NCBI RefSeq assembly: GCF_003402535.2
Contig: NZ_AP025170.1
Coordinates: 3,224,001-3,288,000, forward strand
DNA length: 64,000 nt
Source: Cupriavidus sp. P-10
GTDB taxonomy: Bacteria; Pseudomonadota; Gammaproteobacteria; Burkholderiales; Burkholderiaceae
Reading direction: 5' to 3'
Part shown: piece after piece, positions 1 to 8,563 of the stretch
Position numbering within the stretch: position 1 is the first letter of the stretch
How the letters are laid out: the number at the start of each line of letters is the position of its first letter
Notes under the pieces: generated by a model
What the model was told of the DNA's origin: nothing
The model's database searches: none
The model's input: only the letters and a program-made list of their open reading frames with translations
Program-made: the position numbers and the translations under genes

Positions 1-289
1 CGCCCTTCATCGACCCGACCGGCGTCGAGATGGTGGCCCAGCTGGTGTACTCGAAATGCTCGCCCGGCTTCAGCAGCGGCTGGTGGCCCACCACGCCCAG
101 GCCGGCGACTTCCTGCGTGCCGTTGTCGCTGTCGGTGATGATCCAGTGGCGCGAGATCAGCTGCGCCGCCACCTCGCCGGTGTTGTGGATGGTGATGGTG
201 TAGGCGAAGGCATGGCGCCCGCGCTCGGGGTCGGACTGGTCCGGCAGGTACTGGGTGCGCACCGACACGGAGAAGGCGTACTCGCTCAT
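1..289 (-). CDS. apaG: ApaG domain protein (partial, runs off the left edge)
   Basis: The first 96 residues of an ApaG (DUF525) protein are read leftward from an ATG at 289, so the C-terminal part lies outside the window. The visible part is a beta-rich stretch with the family hallmarks RHWIITDS and VGHQPLLKPGEHFEYTS followed by STPVGSMKG, which matches the glycine-rich core of ApaG. ApaG is a small fibronectin-III-like protein; in E. coli apaG lies in an operon with ksgA and apaH, and the protein is loosely linked to Co2+/Mg2+ phenotypes. Its biochemical role is not settled. It is divergent from rpe, and the 259 bp between them probably hold both promoters. Confidence 0.9.
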   Translation of the reverse strand, partial: MSEYAFSVSVRTQYLPDQSDPERGRHAFAYTITIHNTGEVAAQLISRHWIITDSDNGTQEVAGLGVVGHQPLLKPGEHFEYTSWATISTPVGSMKG

Positions 290-548
290 CTTGGGCAGGG
301 CCGGCGGCGGGAGCGGCCGGCAGGGAAATGGGTAGCCGCATTGTGCGGGATGGGCGCGGGACGGGCAAGAGCGCAGGCCGGGCGCCGGCCCGACGCGATC
401 CCGTCCGGGCGGGCGTAGAATAGCGGTCTTTCAACGCCGTGCCGCCCGCCGTGCGCCCCGGCCGCCCCTAGCGGCGCCCCCGGCTCCGGCCCGCCGCAGC
501 GGCGATAACAGCATTCCCTGCCTTCACCGCGCGCCATCCGCAGCTACC
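290..548. promoter_or_regulatory. Divergent apaG / rpe intergenic region
   Basis: This is a 259 bp GC-rich spacer between two divergent starts. A TAGAAT hexamer at 416-421 could be a -10 element for rpe, but no convincing -35 is placed at the right distance. No gene is visible here. Promoter activity is inferred from gene orientation only. Confidence 0.35.
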
Positions 549-1250
549 ATGACCCAGCCCACCTTCCGCATCGCCCCGTCCATCCTGTCCGCCGACTTCG
601 CCCGCCTGGGCGAGGAAGTCCGCCGCGTGACCGAGGCCGGCGCCGACTGGATCCACTTCGACGTGATGGACAACCATTACGTGCCCAACCTGACCGTGGG
701 CCCGCTGGTGTGCGAGGCGATCCGTCCCCATGTGACCGCCCCCATCGACGTGCACCTGATGGTGCGCCCGGTGGACCGGATCATCCCGGACTTTGCCAAG
801 GCCGGCGCCAATATCATCACCTTCCACCCGGAAGCCAGCGAACACGTCGACCGCTCGCTCGCGCTGATCCGCGATCACGGCTGCCAGGCCGGCCTGGTGT
901 TCAACCCGGCCACGCCGCTGCACCACCTGGATCACGTGATGGACCGCCTGGACGTGATCCTGCTGATGTCGGTCAACCCGGGCTTCGGCGGCCAGTCGTT
1001 CATCCCCGAGACGCTGAACAAGCTGCGCGCCGTGCGCCAGCGCATCGACGAATACACGGCCCGCACCGGCCGCACCATCCTGCTGGAAGTGGACGGCGGC
1101 GTGAAGGTCGACAATATCGCCGAGATCGCCGCGGCCGGTGCCGACACTTTCGTGGCCGGTTCCGCCGTGTTCGGCAAGCCGGATGCGGACGGCGGCTACC
1201 GCGGCATCATCTCGGCACTGCGCGGCGAACTGGCCAAGGCCGGGCAATGA
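549..1250 (+). CDS. rpe: Ribulose-phosphate 3-epimerase
   Basis: Rpe interconverts D-ribulose 5-phosphate and D-xylulose 5-phosphate in the pentose phosphate pathway and, in autotrophs, the Calvin cycle. The 233-residue length is normal for the family. Seen in the sequence are the N-terminal [10 protein letters not shown] signature (about residues 8-17), the metal and acid residues in HFDVMD (about 36-41), DVHLMV, the [10 protein letters not shown] loop (about 140-149) and the phosphate-binding VDGGV. The stop codon overlaps the start of gph by 3 bases (ATGA), so the two are translationally coupled. Pairing Rpe with phosphoglycolate phosphatase is the standard arrangement in proteobacteria. 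Confidence 0.97.
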   Translation: MTQPTFRIAPSILSADFARLGEEVRRVTEAGADWIHFDVMDNHYVPNLTVGPLVCEAIRPHVTAPIDVHLMVRPVDRIIPDFAKAGANIITFHPEASEHVDRSLALIRDHGCQAGLVFNPATPLHHLDHVMDRLDVILLMSVNPGFGGQSFIPETLNKLRAVRQRIDEYTARTGRTILLEVDGGVKVDNIAEIAAAGADTFVAGSAVFGKPDADGGYRGIISALRGELAKAGQ

Positions 1251-1990
1251 CCGAAGGCCTGGCACTGCGCCGCACCGACTGGAGCGGCATCGAAGGGGTG
1301 ATCGTCGACCTCGACGGCACCATGGTCGATACGGCGGGCGACTTCCACGCCTCGATCAACGCCATGCTGCTGTCGCTGGGCCGCCAGCACCCCAACCTGG
1401 GACCGGTGGCGCCGATGTCCGGGCAGGAGATCGTCAGCTACGTCGGCAAGGGCTCGGAAAACCTGATCCGGCGCGTGCTGGACGCGCGCTTCTCGCCGCT
1501 GCACGCCAACAGCCTCTTTGCCGATGCCTACGCGCTGTATGACCGCGAGTACATCCGCATCAACGGGCAGTTCTCGCAGGTCTATCCCGGCGTGCGCGAA
1601 GGCCTGGCGGCGATGAAGGCGGCCGGGCTGCGGCTGGCCTGCGTGACCAACAAGCCCCACAGCTTCACCGAGCCGCTGCTGGCCAAGACCGGGCTGGCGC
1701 CGTATTTCGAGCTGGTCTACGGCGGCGACGCGTTCCAGCTGCGCAAGCCCGACCCGTTCCCGCTGCTCAAGGTGGCGGAGGTGTTCAGGCTGGATCCGTC
1801 GGCAATGGCGGCCCTTGGCGACTCGGAAAACGACGCCCAGGCAGCCCGCGCGGCGGGCATGGGCGTGCTGCTGGTGCCCTATGGCTACAACCATGGCAAT
1901 CCTGTACAAGCCGTCGAAGCCGATGGTATAGTCGACACCATTGCCCACGCCGCAGCGCTGTTTGCGGCACACCGGGCAGGTCATCGCTGA
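1247..1990 (+). CDS. gph: Phosphoglycolate phosphatase (HAD superfamily)
   Basis: This 247-residue HAD phosphatase hydrolyses 2-phosphoglycolate, a product of DNA 3'-end repair and, where Rubisco is present, of its oxygenase side reaction. HAD motif I is DLDGTMVDT (about residues 21-29, nucleophile in DxDGT), motif II is VTNKPH, motif III is RKPDP and motif IV is [14 protein letters not shown]. The ATG at 1247 overlaps the rpe stop; a longer in-frame opening to the left runs through rpe and is not needed. The gene sits between rpe and the trp genes, an order common in beta- and gammaproteobacteria. Confidence 0.95.
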   Translation: MTEGLALRRTDWSGIEGVIVDLDGTMVDTAGDFHASINAMLLSLGRQHPNLGPVAPMSGQEIVSYVGKGSENLIRRVLDARFSPLHANSLFADAYALYDREYIRINGQFSQVYPGVREGLAAMKAAGLRLACVTNKPHSFTEPLLAKTGLAPYFELVYGGDAFQLRKPDPFPLLKVAEVFRLDPSAMAALGDSENDAQAARAAGMGVLLVPYGYNHGNPVQAVEADGIVDTIAHAAALFAAHRAGHR

Positions 1991-1998
1991 GATCGGTC

Positions 1999-2031
1999 CA
2001 ATACGGTCGATCTCAATACGGTCGATCTCAA
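1999..2031. repeat. 15-bp tandem repeat, just over two copies
   Basis: The unit CAATACGGTCGATCT occurs at 1999-2013 and again at 2014-2028, followed by the partial CAA. It lies 9 bases after the gph stop and about 33 bases before the putative Trp leader ORF, so it may overlap the trp promoter or an operator. No function is shown. Confidence 0.8.
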
Positions 2032-2063
2032 GATCGATCGCGACTGAAATCCCTGAACATTCA

Positions 2064-2150
2064 ATGTTTCTCAACCGCAAACGCATCTCTTCTGGCAGTG
2101 ATCGGCAGGCTTGGCCCTGGCGTCGCTGGCGCGCCTCCCAACAGGCGTAA
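2064..2150 (+). CDS. Putative tryptophan-rich leader peptide (trpL-like)
   Basis: This 28-codon ORF ahead of trpE encodes [15 protein letters not shown] followed by [13 protein letters not shown], with Trp codons at 2112-2114, 2118-2120 and 2127-2129. Three Trp residues within six codons, close to the end of a short ORF upstream of anthranilate synthase, is the classic layout of an attenuation leader. Hairpins follow at 2132-2147 (CGCCT/AGGCG), 2176-2192 (GCCCTC/GAGGGC) and 2203-2229 (CCGGC/GCCGG with an inner GGG/CCC). Against the idea, the start has no strong Shine-Dalgarno sequence and none of the hairpins is followed by a T-run. The leader role is inferred; if it is real, control may not use a classical intrinsic terminator. 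Confidence 0.55.
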   Translation: MFLNRKRISSGSDRQAWPWRRWRASQQA

Positions 2151-2467
2151 AGTGCGTTCGCGAGTCTGCTGACGCGCCCTCTACCCGAGGGCGTCGTTAC
2201 AACCGGCTGAGGGTTCAACCCCGTGCCGGGCATCCCACCCAAACCCGCCAAAAGCCAGCGCAGCGGAAATTCTCTGCTACGTTTAGCTCAAGAACGCGCC
2301 GCACGCCCTTCCCCGGCCGTGTGCAGTCTTGTCCGCAACTTGCCTGCACCACGGCCCGCCAAACGGGGCGGGTATCCATTCGCTCCAGCCTGATTGCCGA
2401 AATGCGGCGCCGCGCCCAACCTCACCCGCGCAGCGACGCCGCACAAAAGGACCGCAAGAGGACCGAC
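2151..2467 (+). promoter_or_regulatory. trpE 5' leader with hairpins
   Basis: This is 317 bases of untranslated sequence between the Trp-rich leader ORF and trpE. The clearest hairpin is at 2176-2192 (6 bp perfect stem, 5-base loop), extendable with a bulge by GACG/CGTC. A second structured stretch is at 2203-2229. No T-tract follows either. The trpE ribosome binding site is AGAGGA at about 2457-2462. The leader is long enough for antiterminator pairing or Rho-dependent control, but this is inference. Confidence 0.45.
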
Positions 2468-3985
2468 ATGACCGAACTGGAATTCAAATCGCTGGCCGAC
2501 CAGGGCTACAACCGCATCCCGCTGATCGCCGAGGCCTTTGCCGACCTGGAAACGCCGCTGTCGCTGTACCTGAAGCTGGCCCAGTCGCAGACGCGCGGCG
2601 TCAACACCTTCCTGCTGGAATCGGTGGTCGGCGGCGAGCGCTTCGGGCGCTTTTCCTTCATCGGCCTGCATGCCCGCACGCTGCTGCGCGCCTTTGGCGA
2701 GCGCACCGAGGTGGTGACCGACGGCAAGGTGGTGGAAACGCATGAAGGCAATCCGCTCGACTTCATCGCCGAGTTCGAAAGCCGCTTCAAGGTGGCGCTG
2801 CGCCCGGGCCTGCCCCGCTTCTGCGGCGGCCTGGCCGGCTACTTCGGCTATGACGCGGTGCGCTATATCGAGAAGAAGCTCGCGGGCACGCAGAAGCCCG
2901 ACGACCTGAACCTGCCCGATATCCAGTTGCTGCTATGCGAAGAGCTGGCGGTAATCGACAACCTGTCGGGCAAGCTCTACCTGATCGTCTACGCCGACTC
3001 GACCACGCCCGAAGCGTATTCCCGTGCCCGCCAGCGCCTGCGCGAGTTGCGCATGAAGCTGCGCCAGCCGGTCGACGTACCGGTGACCAGCCCGTCGGTG
3101 CAGACCGAGGTCTACCGCGAATTCGCCAAGGCGGACTACCTGAACGCCGTGCACAAGGCCAAGGAATACATCATGGCCGGCGACATGATGCAGGTGCAGG
3201 TCGGCCAGCGGCTGATGAAGCCCTACCGCGACTCGCCGCTGTCGCTGTACCGCGCGCTGCGTTCGCTGAACCCGTCGCCGTACATGTATTTCTATAACTT
3301 CGGCGATTTCCAGGTGGTGGGCGCCTCGCCGGAAATCCTGGTGCGCCAGGAAGAACGCAAGGTCGGCACCAATGGCGACACCCGCAGCGAACACATCGTC
3401 ACCATCCGCCCGCTGGCCGGCACCCGCCCGCGCGGCAATACACCGGAGAAGGACGCCCAGCTCGCCACCGAGCTGCTGAACGATCCCAAGGAGATCGCCG
3501 AGCACGTGATGCTGATCGACCTGGCGCGCAACGATATCGGCCGCATCGCCGAGACCGGCTCGGTCAAGGTCACCGACAAGATGGTGATCGAGAAGTACTC
3601 GCACGTGCAGCACATCGTTAGCTCGGTCGAAGGCACCCTGCGTGAAGGCATGAGCAACCTGGACGTGCTGCGCGCGACCTTCCCGGCCGGCACGCTGTCG
3701 GGCGCGCCCAAGGTCCATGCGATGGAGATCATCGACGAACTGGAGCCGCGCAAGCGCGGCATCTACGGCGGCGCGGTGGGCTACCTGTCGTTCGGCGGCG
3801 AGATGGACCTCGCCATTGCCATCCGCACCGGCATCATCAAGGACGGCAACCTCTACGTGCAGGCCGCCGCCGGCATCGTTGCAGATTCGGATCCCGAAGC
3901 CGAATGGAGGGAAACCGAAGCCAAGGCGCGCGCCGTGATCCGCGCCGCCGAGCAGGTCCAGGATGGCCTGGACTCCGACATCTGA
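2468..3985 (+). CDS. trpE: Anthranilate synthase component I
   Basis: TrpE (505 residues, normal length) makes anthranilate from chorismate with ammonia from TrpG, the committed step of tryptophan synthesis. The N-terminal region carries the FLLESV motif of the Trp feedback site (about residues 44-49). The C-terminal chorismate-binding domain has [19 protein letters not shown] and [17 protein letters not shown]. The start at 2468 is chosen for its AGAGGA ribosome binding site and the family-typical N-terminus [10 protein letters not shown]; the frame is open upstream, but that part has no family similarity that I recognise. trpG follows after 20 bp. Confidence 0.97.
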   Translation: MTELEFKSLADQGYNRIPLIAEAFADLETPLSLYLKLAQSQTRGVNTFLLESVVGGERFGRFSFIGLHARTLLRAFGERTEVVTDGKVVETHEGNPLDFIAEFESRFKVALRPGLPRFCGGLAGYFGYDAVRYIEKKLAGTQKPDDLNLPDIQLLLCEELAVIDNLSGKLYLIVYADSTTPEAYSRARQRLRELRMKLRQPVDVPVTSPSVQTEVYREFAKADYLNAVHKAKEYIMAGDMMQVQVGQRLMKPYRDSPLSLYRALRSLNPSPYMYFYNFGDFQVVGASPEILVRQEERKVGTNGDTRSEHIVTIRPLAGTRPRGNTPEKDAQLATELLNDPKEIAEHVMLIDLARNDIGRIAETGSVKVTDKMVIEKYSHVQHIVSSVEGTLREGMSNLDVLRATFPAGTLSGAPKVHAMEIIDELEPRKRGIYGGAVGYLSFGGEMDLAIAIRTGIIKDGNLYVQAAAGIVADSDPEAEWRETEAKARAVIRAAEQVQDGLDSDI

Positions 3986-4005
3986 GAGAACAGGAGACAG
4001 ACGCC

Positions 4006-4575
4006 ATGCTGCTGATGATCGACAACTACGATTCGTTTACCTACAACCTGGTCCAATACTTTGGCGAACTGGGCGTGGACGTGCGCACCTACCGCAACGA
4101 CGAGATCACCATTGAAGAGATCGAGTCGATGAAGCCCGACCATATCTGTGTCTCGCCCGGCCCGTGCAGCCCGAAGGAAGCCGGCATCTCGGTGGCGGCG
4201 CTGCAGCACTTTGCCGGCAAGGTGCCGATGCTGGGCGTGTGCCTGGGCCACCAGGCCATCGGCGAAGCCTTTGGCGGCAAGGTGATCCGCGCCAAGCAGG
4301 TCATGCACGGCAAGGTCAGCACCATCGAAACCACGCAGCAAGGCGTGTTCAGCGGGCTGCCCAAGCACTTCGACGTGACGCGCTATCATTCCCTCGCGAT
4401 CGAGCGCGAGACCCTGCCCGATTGCCTGGAGATCACCGCCTGGACCCCGGACGGCGAAATCATGGGCGTGCGCCACAAGACGCTCGCCATCGAAGGCGTG
4501 CAGTTCCACCCCGAGTCGATCCTGTCCGAGCATGGCCATGCGATGCTGGCCAACTTCGTCAAGGCGCCGCGATGA
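4006..4575 (+). CDS. trpG: Anthranilate synthase component II (glutamine amidotransferase)
   Basis: This 189-residue class I glutamine amidotransferase supplies ammonia to TrpE; the same subunit often also serves p-aminobenzoate synthesis (PabA). The N-terminal [11 protein letters not shown], the oxyanion stretch SPGPCSP, the nucleophile Cys in [15 protein letters not shown] (about residue 79) and the His/Glu pair in GVQFHPESI complete the triad. A GGAG ribosome binding site precedes the ATG at 4006. Its stop overlaps an ATG in the trpD frame. Confidence 0.96.
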   Translation: MLLMIDNYDSFTYNLVQYFGELGVDVRTYRNDEITIEEIESMKPDHICVSPGPCSPKEAGISVAALQHFAGKVPMLGVCLGHQAIGEAFGGKVIRAKQVMHGKVSTIETTQQGVFSGLPKHFDVTRYHSLAIERETLPDCLEITAWTPDGEIMGVRHKTLAIEGVQFHPESILSEHGHAMLANFVKAPR

Positions 4576-4649
4576 GACTGCTAGATTCCGCGCCTGCCAC
4601 CAGTCACCACGACCCGCACCACGCCATCCAGACCGTCAACGAGAACGCC

Positions 4650-5675
4650 ATGATCACGCCGCAAGAAGCCCTGACGCGCTGCATCGAGCACCGCGAAATC
4701 TTCCATGACGAGATGCTGCACCTGATGCGGCAGATCATGCAGGGGCAGATCTCGCCGGTGATGGCCGCCGCGATCCTGACCGGCCTGCGCGTCAAGAAGG
4801 AAACCATCGGCGAGATCTCGGCCGCCGCGCAGGTGATGCGCGAGTTCGCCAACAAGGTCGTGGTGAAGGACCGCGAGAACTTCGTCGACATCGTCGGCAC
4901 CGGCGGCGACGGCTCGCATACCTTCAATATCTCGACCGCTTCGATGTTCGTCGCGGCGGCGGCCGGCGCAAAGATCGCCAAGCACGGCAACCGTGGCGTC
5001 AGCTCCAAGTCGGGTAGCGCCGACGTGCTGGAAGCGCTGGGCGTCAACATCATGCTGACGCCCGGGCAGGTCGGCCAGTGCATCGAGCAGACCGGCATCG
5101 GCTTCATGTTTGCGCCCACGCACCACCCGGCGATGAAGAATGTCGCGCCGATCCGCAAGGAAATGGGCGTGCGCACCATCTTCAATATCCTGGGCCCGCT
5201 GACCAACCCGGCCGATGCGCCCAATATCCTGATGGGCGTGTTCCACCCTGACCTGGTGGGCATCCAGGTGCGCGTGATGCAGCGCCTGGGCGCCAAACAC
5301 GCCATCGTCGTCTACGGCAAGGACGGCATGGACGAGGTCTCGCTGGGTGCCGCCACGCTGGTCGGCGAACTGAAGGACGGCGAGGTGCGCGAGTACGAGA
5401 TCCACCCCGAGGACTTCGGCCTGTCGATGATCTCCAACCGCGGCCTGAAGGTGGCCGATGCGGGGGAATCGAAGGAGATGTTGCTCGAAGCACTGTCCAA
5501 CGTGCCTGGCACGCCGCGCGAGATCGTGTCCCTGAACGCCGGCACCGCGCTGTACGCCGCCAATGTGGCCGATTCGGTCGAGGACGGCATCCGCCGCGCG
5601 CGCGAGGCCATCGCCAGCGGCGCGGCGCGCGAGAAGCTCGACCAGTTCGTCCACGCCACGCAGCAGTTCAAATAA
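4650..5675 (+). CDS. trpD: Anthranilate phosphoribosyltransferase
   Basis: TrpD transfers phosphoribose from PRPP to anthranilate. The 341-residue protein starting [11 protein letters not shown] has the PRPP-binding [14 protein letters not shown], the [18 protein letters not shown] block (about residues 108-125) and [16 protein letters not shown]. An in-frame ATG at 4572 that overlaps the trpG stop would add 26 residues, rich in His and Asp and unlike the family N-terminus, so 4650 is preferred, though translational coupling through 4572 cannot be excluded. trpC follows after 11 bp. Confidence 0.95.
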   Translation: MITPQEALTRCIEHREIFHDEMLHLMRQIMQGQISPVMAAAILTGLRVKKETIGEISAAAQVMREFANKVVVKDRENFVDIVGTGGDGSHTFNISTASMFVAAAAGAKIAKHGNRGVSSKSGSADVLEALGVNIMLTPGQVGQCIEQTGIGFMFAPTHHPAMKNVAPIRKEMGVRTIFNILGPLTNPADAPNILMGVFHPDLVGIQVRVMQRLGAKHAIVVYGKDGMDEVSLGAATLVGELKDGEVREYEIHPEDFGLSMISNRGLKVADAGESKEMLLEALSNVPGTPREIVSLNAGTALYAANVADSVEDGIRRAREAIASGAAREKLDQFVHATQQFK

Positions 5676-5686
5676 GAGGCGCTGAT

Positions 5687-6490
5687 ATGTCCGATATCCT
5701 GGAAAAAATCCTGGCCGTGAAGGCCGACGAAGTGGCCGCCGCGCGCAAGAAGCGCGACCTGCCCAGCCTGCGCGCCGAGGCCGAGAGCCTGCGCAACGAA
5801 GCGGGTCTGGCGCCGCGCGGTTTCGAGCGCGCGCTGCGCGACAAGATCGCGGCCGGCCATGCCGGTGTGATCGCGGAGGTGAAGAAGGCTTCGCCGTCGA
5901 AGGGCGTGCTGCGCGAGAACTTCGTGCCCGAAGCCATCGCCGAGAGCTACGCCACGCACGGCGCGGCGTGCCTGTCGGTGCTGACTGACGTGAACTTCTT
6001 CCAGGGCCATGCCGATTACCTGAAACGCGCCCGCGGCGCCTGCCCGCTGCCTGCGCTGCGCAAGGACTTCATGGTCGACCTGTACCAGGTCTACGAGGCC
6101 CGCACCTGGGGCGCCGACTGCATCCTGCTGATCGTCGCCGCGCTGGATCCGGGCCTGATGGCCGAGCTGGAAGCCTGCGCGCTGGAACTCGGCATGGACG
6201 TGCTGGTGGAAGTCCATGGCGACGACGAGCTGGATGCCGCGCTGCGGCTGAAGACGCCGCTGCTGGGCGTGAACAACCGCAACCTGCGCACGTTCGAGGT
6301 GTCGCTGGACAACACGCTGGACCTGCTGCCGCATATGCAGGATGGCAAGCTGGTGGTGACCGAATCGGGCATCCTCGGGCCGGCCGACGTGAAGCGCATG
6401 CGCGATGCCAATGTGCATGCGTTCCTGGTGGGCGAGGCGTTCATGCGCGCACCGGATCCGGGCGTGGAGCTGGCGCGGTTGTTTGCCTGA
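5687..6490 (+). CDS. trpC: Indole-3-glycerol phosphate synthase
   Basis: This TIM-barrel enzyme closes the indole ring from carboxyanthranilate-deoxyribulose phosphate. At 267 residues it is a stand-alone TrpC, not fused to TrpF. Motifs seen are [13 protein letters not shown] (catalytic Lys), [33 protein letters not shown] and VTESGI. It is the last gene of the trpE-G-D-C run; trpF, trpB and trpA are not in the window, which fits the split trp organisation of betaproteobacteria. A GC-rich hairpin lies just after the stop. Confidence 0.97.
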   Translation: MSDILEKILAVKADEVAAARKKRDLPSLRAEAESLRNEAGLAPRGFERALRDKIAAGHAGVIAEVKKASPSKGVLRENFVPEAIAESYATHGAACLSVLTDVNFFQGHADYLKRARGACPLPALRKDFMVDLYQVYEARTWGADCILLIVAALDPGLMAELEACALELGMDVLVEVHGDDELDAALRLKTPLLGVNNRNLRTFEVSLDNTLDLLPHMQDGKLVVTESGILGPADVKRMRDANVHAFLVGEAFMRAPDPGVELARLFA

Positions 6491-6501
6491 GGGCCATTTT
6501 C

Positions 6502-6524
6502 CGGCGGTGCATTTAGCGCCGCCG
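6502..6524 (+). terminator. Hairpin after trpC, possible weak terminator
   Basis: A 9-bp stem (CGGCGGTGC with GCGCCGCCG, one G-T pair) encloses an ATTTA loop 12 bases after the trpC stop. Only a short T-triplet follows, so termination would be weak or Rho-assisted. Confidence 0.4.
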
Positions 6525-6534
6525 CAGGTTTGCT

Positions 6535-6560
6535 CCCCTCTCCCGCGTGCGGGAGAGGGG
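6535..6560. repeat. Near-perfect 26-bp palindrome (REP-like element)
   Basis: CCCCTCTCCCGC is followed after GT by its exact reverse complement GCGGGAGAGGGG, giving a 12-bp stem. Sequences of this CCCCTCTCCC/GGGAGAGGGG type are widespread interspersed palindromes in proteobacterial intergenic DNA, so a REP-like mobile repeat is the likely origin. A partial match (ACCCTCTCCCC) is seen near 50062. It may also stabilise the 3' end of the trp mRNA. Confidence 0.6.
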
Positions 6561-6615
6561 ACCGGCTGGTGGTGATTGAACAGACATCGCGCCAGCCACT
6601 CCAAACATTCCCCCC

Positions 6616-7245
6616 ATGCCCCAGGAAATCGAACTCAAGCTCGCCGTCCCCGACGACGCCCTCGCCCCACTGGCCGCATGGCTCGACGCCAACGGCCAGC
6701 CACAGGGTGAAGCCACCCTGCTCAACGTCTACCTCGACACACCGGCGCGCGACCTGGCCCAGGCCCGCGCCGCGCTGCGACTGCGCCGCAAGGGCGCGCA
6801 ATGGCTGCAGACGCTGAAGACCGCCGGCAGCAGCCAGGGCGGACTGGCCACGCGCCATGAATGGGAAACCGGGATCGCCGGCGAGGCCATCGAGCTGCAG
6901 ACCTTTCCCGCTGAAGCGCAAACCGTGCTCGCGCCACTGGCCGGCAAGCTGGCACCGGTGTTCCGCACCGACTTCGTCCGCCGCACCTGGATAGTCACGC
7001 AGGACGACGCGCGTATCGAAGCGGCGCTGGACACCGGCACCATCACCGCCCCGGCCAGCGCCGTGCAGGAACGCATCCAGGAACTCGAACTGGAATGGCT
7101 CGACGGCGACGCCGCGCACGCGACCGATGCCCTGCGCGCCTTCGCCGCTCGGCTTGCCGCCGTGGCCGCGCTGCTCCCTTCCGACCTCAGCAAAGCCGCG
7201 CGCGGCTACCGCCTGGCCGGAATCGCCGAAGGCAAGGCGTCATAA
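6616..7245 (+). CDS. CYTH domain protein (putative triphosphatase)
   Basis: This 209-residue protein opens MPQEIELKL, giving the CYTH signature ExExK (E4, E6, K8) that binds metal and phosphate in the triphosphate tunnel metalloenzymes. Further charged motifs (RLRRKG, LKTAG, RHEWE, FRTDF with R) alternate as expected for the beta-barrel tunnel. E. coli YgiF carries CYTH plus a CHAD domain and is an inorganic triphosphatase; here the CHAD half is absent. Substrate unknown; inorganic triphosphatase or thiamine triphosphatase activity is plausible. It lies between trpC and ung. Confidence 0.8.
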   Translation: MPQEIELKLAVPDDALAPLAAWLDANGQPQGEATLLNVYLDTPARDLAQARAALRLRRKGAQWLQTLKTAGSSQGGLATRHEWETGIAGEAIELQTFPAEAQTVLAPLAGKLAPVFRTDFVRRTWIVTQDDARIEAALDTGTITAPASAVQERIQELELEWLDGDAAHATDALRAFAARLAAVAALLPSDLSKAARGYRLAGIAEGKAS

Positions 7246-7276
7246 TCGCGGCTTTGCCGCCAAGCATTCCTCACGC

Positions 7277-8062
7277 ATGCAAGCTGATCTCTTCGCCGCC
7301 GAAGCGCCCCGCGCGTCCGGCGAGCCATCCCCCGCTGCCGGCCTGCAGGCCCAGGCCGATGCCCTCCCCGCCGCCTGGCGAGCGCTGCTGGCGCCCTGCA
7401 CCACCGTGCCGGCCTGGCAGGAGCTGGCTGCCTTTGTCGACGGCGAACGCGCCGCCGGCAAGCCGGTGTTCCCGCACCACGTCTTCCATGCGCTGCACCT
7501 GACTCCGCCCGACGCGGTCAAGGTGGTGATCCTGGGCCAGGACCCGTATCACGGCACCGGCACGGTCGGCGGCATGGAGTTGCCGCAGGCGCATGGGCTG
7601 GCTTTCTCGGTGCCGGAAGGCATCAAGGTGCCGCCGAGCCTGCGCAACATCTTCAAGGAAATCGCCGCCGAGTTCGGCACGGATGGCACCTCTTCGCCCA
7701 CCCCGCCGCGCACCTCGGGCAACCTGGAAGGCTGGGCGCGCCAGGGCGTGCTGCTGCTCAACACCGTGCTGACGGTCGAGCAGGGCCAGGCCGCAAGCCA
7801 CGCGCGCCGCGGCTGGGAAGCGGTCACCGACTGCCTGATCCACGCGCTGGCGGCGAGCCGCCCGAACCTGGTGTTCATGCTGTGGGGCAGCCACGCCCAG
7901 GCCAAGAAGCCGCTGCTGGGCGACGGCCACCGCGTGCTGGAAGCGCCGCATCCCTCGCCGCTGTCGGCGCATCGCGGCTTCCTGGGCTGCGGCCACTTTC
8001 GCGAGGCCAACCACTGGCTGGAAGCGCACGGCCGCACCCCGGTCGACTGGACCGCCGCCTGA
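7277..8062 (+). CDS. ung: Uracil-DNA glycosylase (family 1)
   Basis: Ung removes uracil from DNA at the start of base excision repair. The water-activating loop GQDPYHG is at residues 87-93, with the catalytic Asp at 89, and the minor-groove loop HPSPLSAHRGF is near the C-terminus. VFMLWGSHAQ, which carries the uracil-binding region, is also present. At 261 residues it is longer than E. coli Ung (229), with an extra N-terminal stretch rich in Ala and Pro. The ATG at 7277 follows the CYTH gene closely, so co-transcription is likely. It converges on the acylphosphatase gene with a 4 bp gap. Confidence 0.96.
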   Translation: MQADLFAAEAPRASGEPSPAAGLQAQADALPAAWRALLAPCTTVPAWQELAAFVDGERAAGKPVFPHHVFHALHLTPPDAVKVVILGQDPYHGTGTVGGMELPQAHGLAFSVPEGIKVPPSLRNIFKEIAAEFGTDGTSSPTPPRTSGNLEGWARQGVLLLNTVLTVEQGQAASHARRGWEAVTDCLIHALAASRPNLVFMLWGSHAQAKKPLLGDGHRVLEAPHPSPLSAHRGFLGCGHFREANHWLEAHGRTPVDWTAA

Positions 8063-8066
8063 TCCA

Positions 8067-8345
8067 CTAGACCGTCGGCCGGAACTCGAAGCCGGCAAAC
8101 TCCCCTTCCCCGGGCCCGACGTCGACAAACGTCACTTGCGCCGCCGGCGGGCCCGTTTCCATCCACGCCTGCAGCGCTTCCAGCTGCTTGACCGTGCCGT
8201 GCGCCATCACCTCGACGGTGCCGTCGACCCGGTTGCGCACCCAGCCGCCCAGCCCGAGTTCGTCCGCCGCGTCGGCGCAGGCGGCGCGATAGCCCACGCC
8301 CTGCACGCGCCCATGCGCGACCAGGCGCCAGGTTGCTTTCTTCAT
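8067..8345 (-). CDS. Acylphosphatase
   Basis: This 92-residue protein matches the small alpha/beta acylphosphatase family that hydrolyses carboxyl-phosphate bonds such as that of acetyl phosphate. The phosphate-binding loop HGRVQGVGYR (about residues 10-19, catalytic Arg at its end) and GWVRNRVDGTVEV (catalytic Asn) are both intact. The start at 8345 (MKKATWRL) places the loop at the family-typical position; a longer opening upstream is unlikely to be coding. Stand-alone acylphosphatases have no firmly established pathway role. Confidence 0.93.
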   Translation of the reverse strand: MKKATWRLVAHGRVQGVGYRAACADAADELGLGGWVRNRVDGTVEVMAHGTVKQLEALQAWMETGPPAAQVTFVDVGPGEGEFAGFEFRPTV

Positions 8346-8563
8346 GGCCGTTTCCCCGTGAGCGCACGCGAGGGGTGCGCGATGTGTCATCGACACCAAG
8401 TAAACTAGACCGCCATGCCGGGCGTTACAAAGGGATGCGCGCCGCCCGGCGTGATCAGCGTGAAGCCGGCGGCATGCGGGCATTGCCGTTGTCCGCCGGG
8501 GCCGCGAACCAGGGGCAGGCCACAAGCCTGTGCCTCCAAGCTCGATACAGCCCGAGAAGCGCC

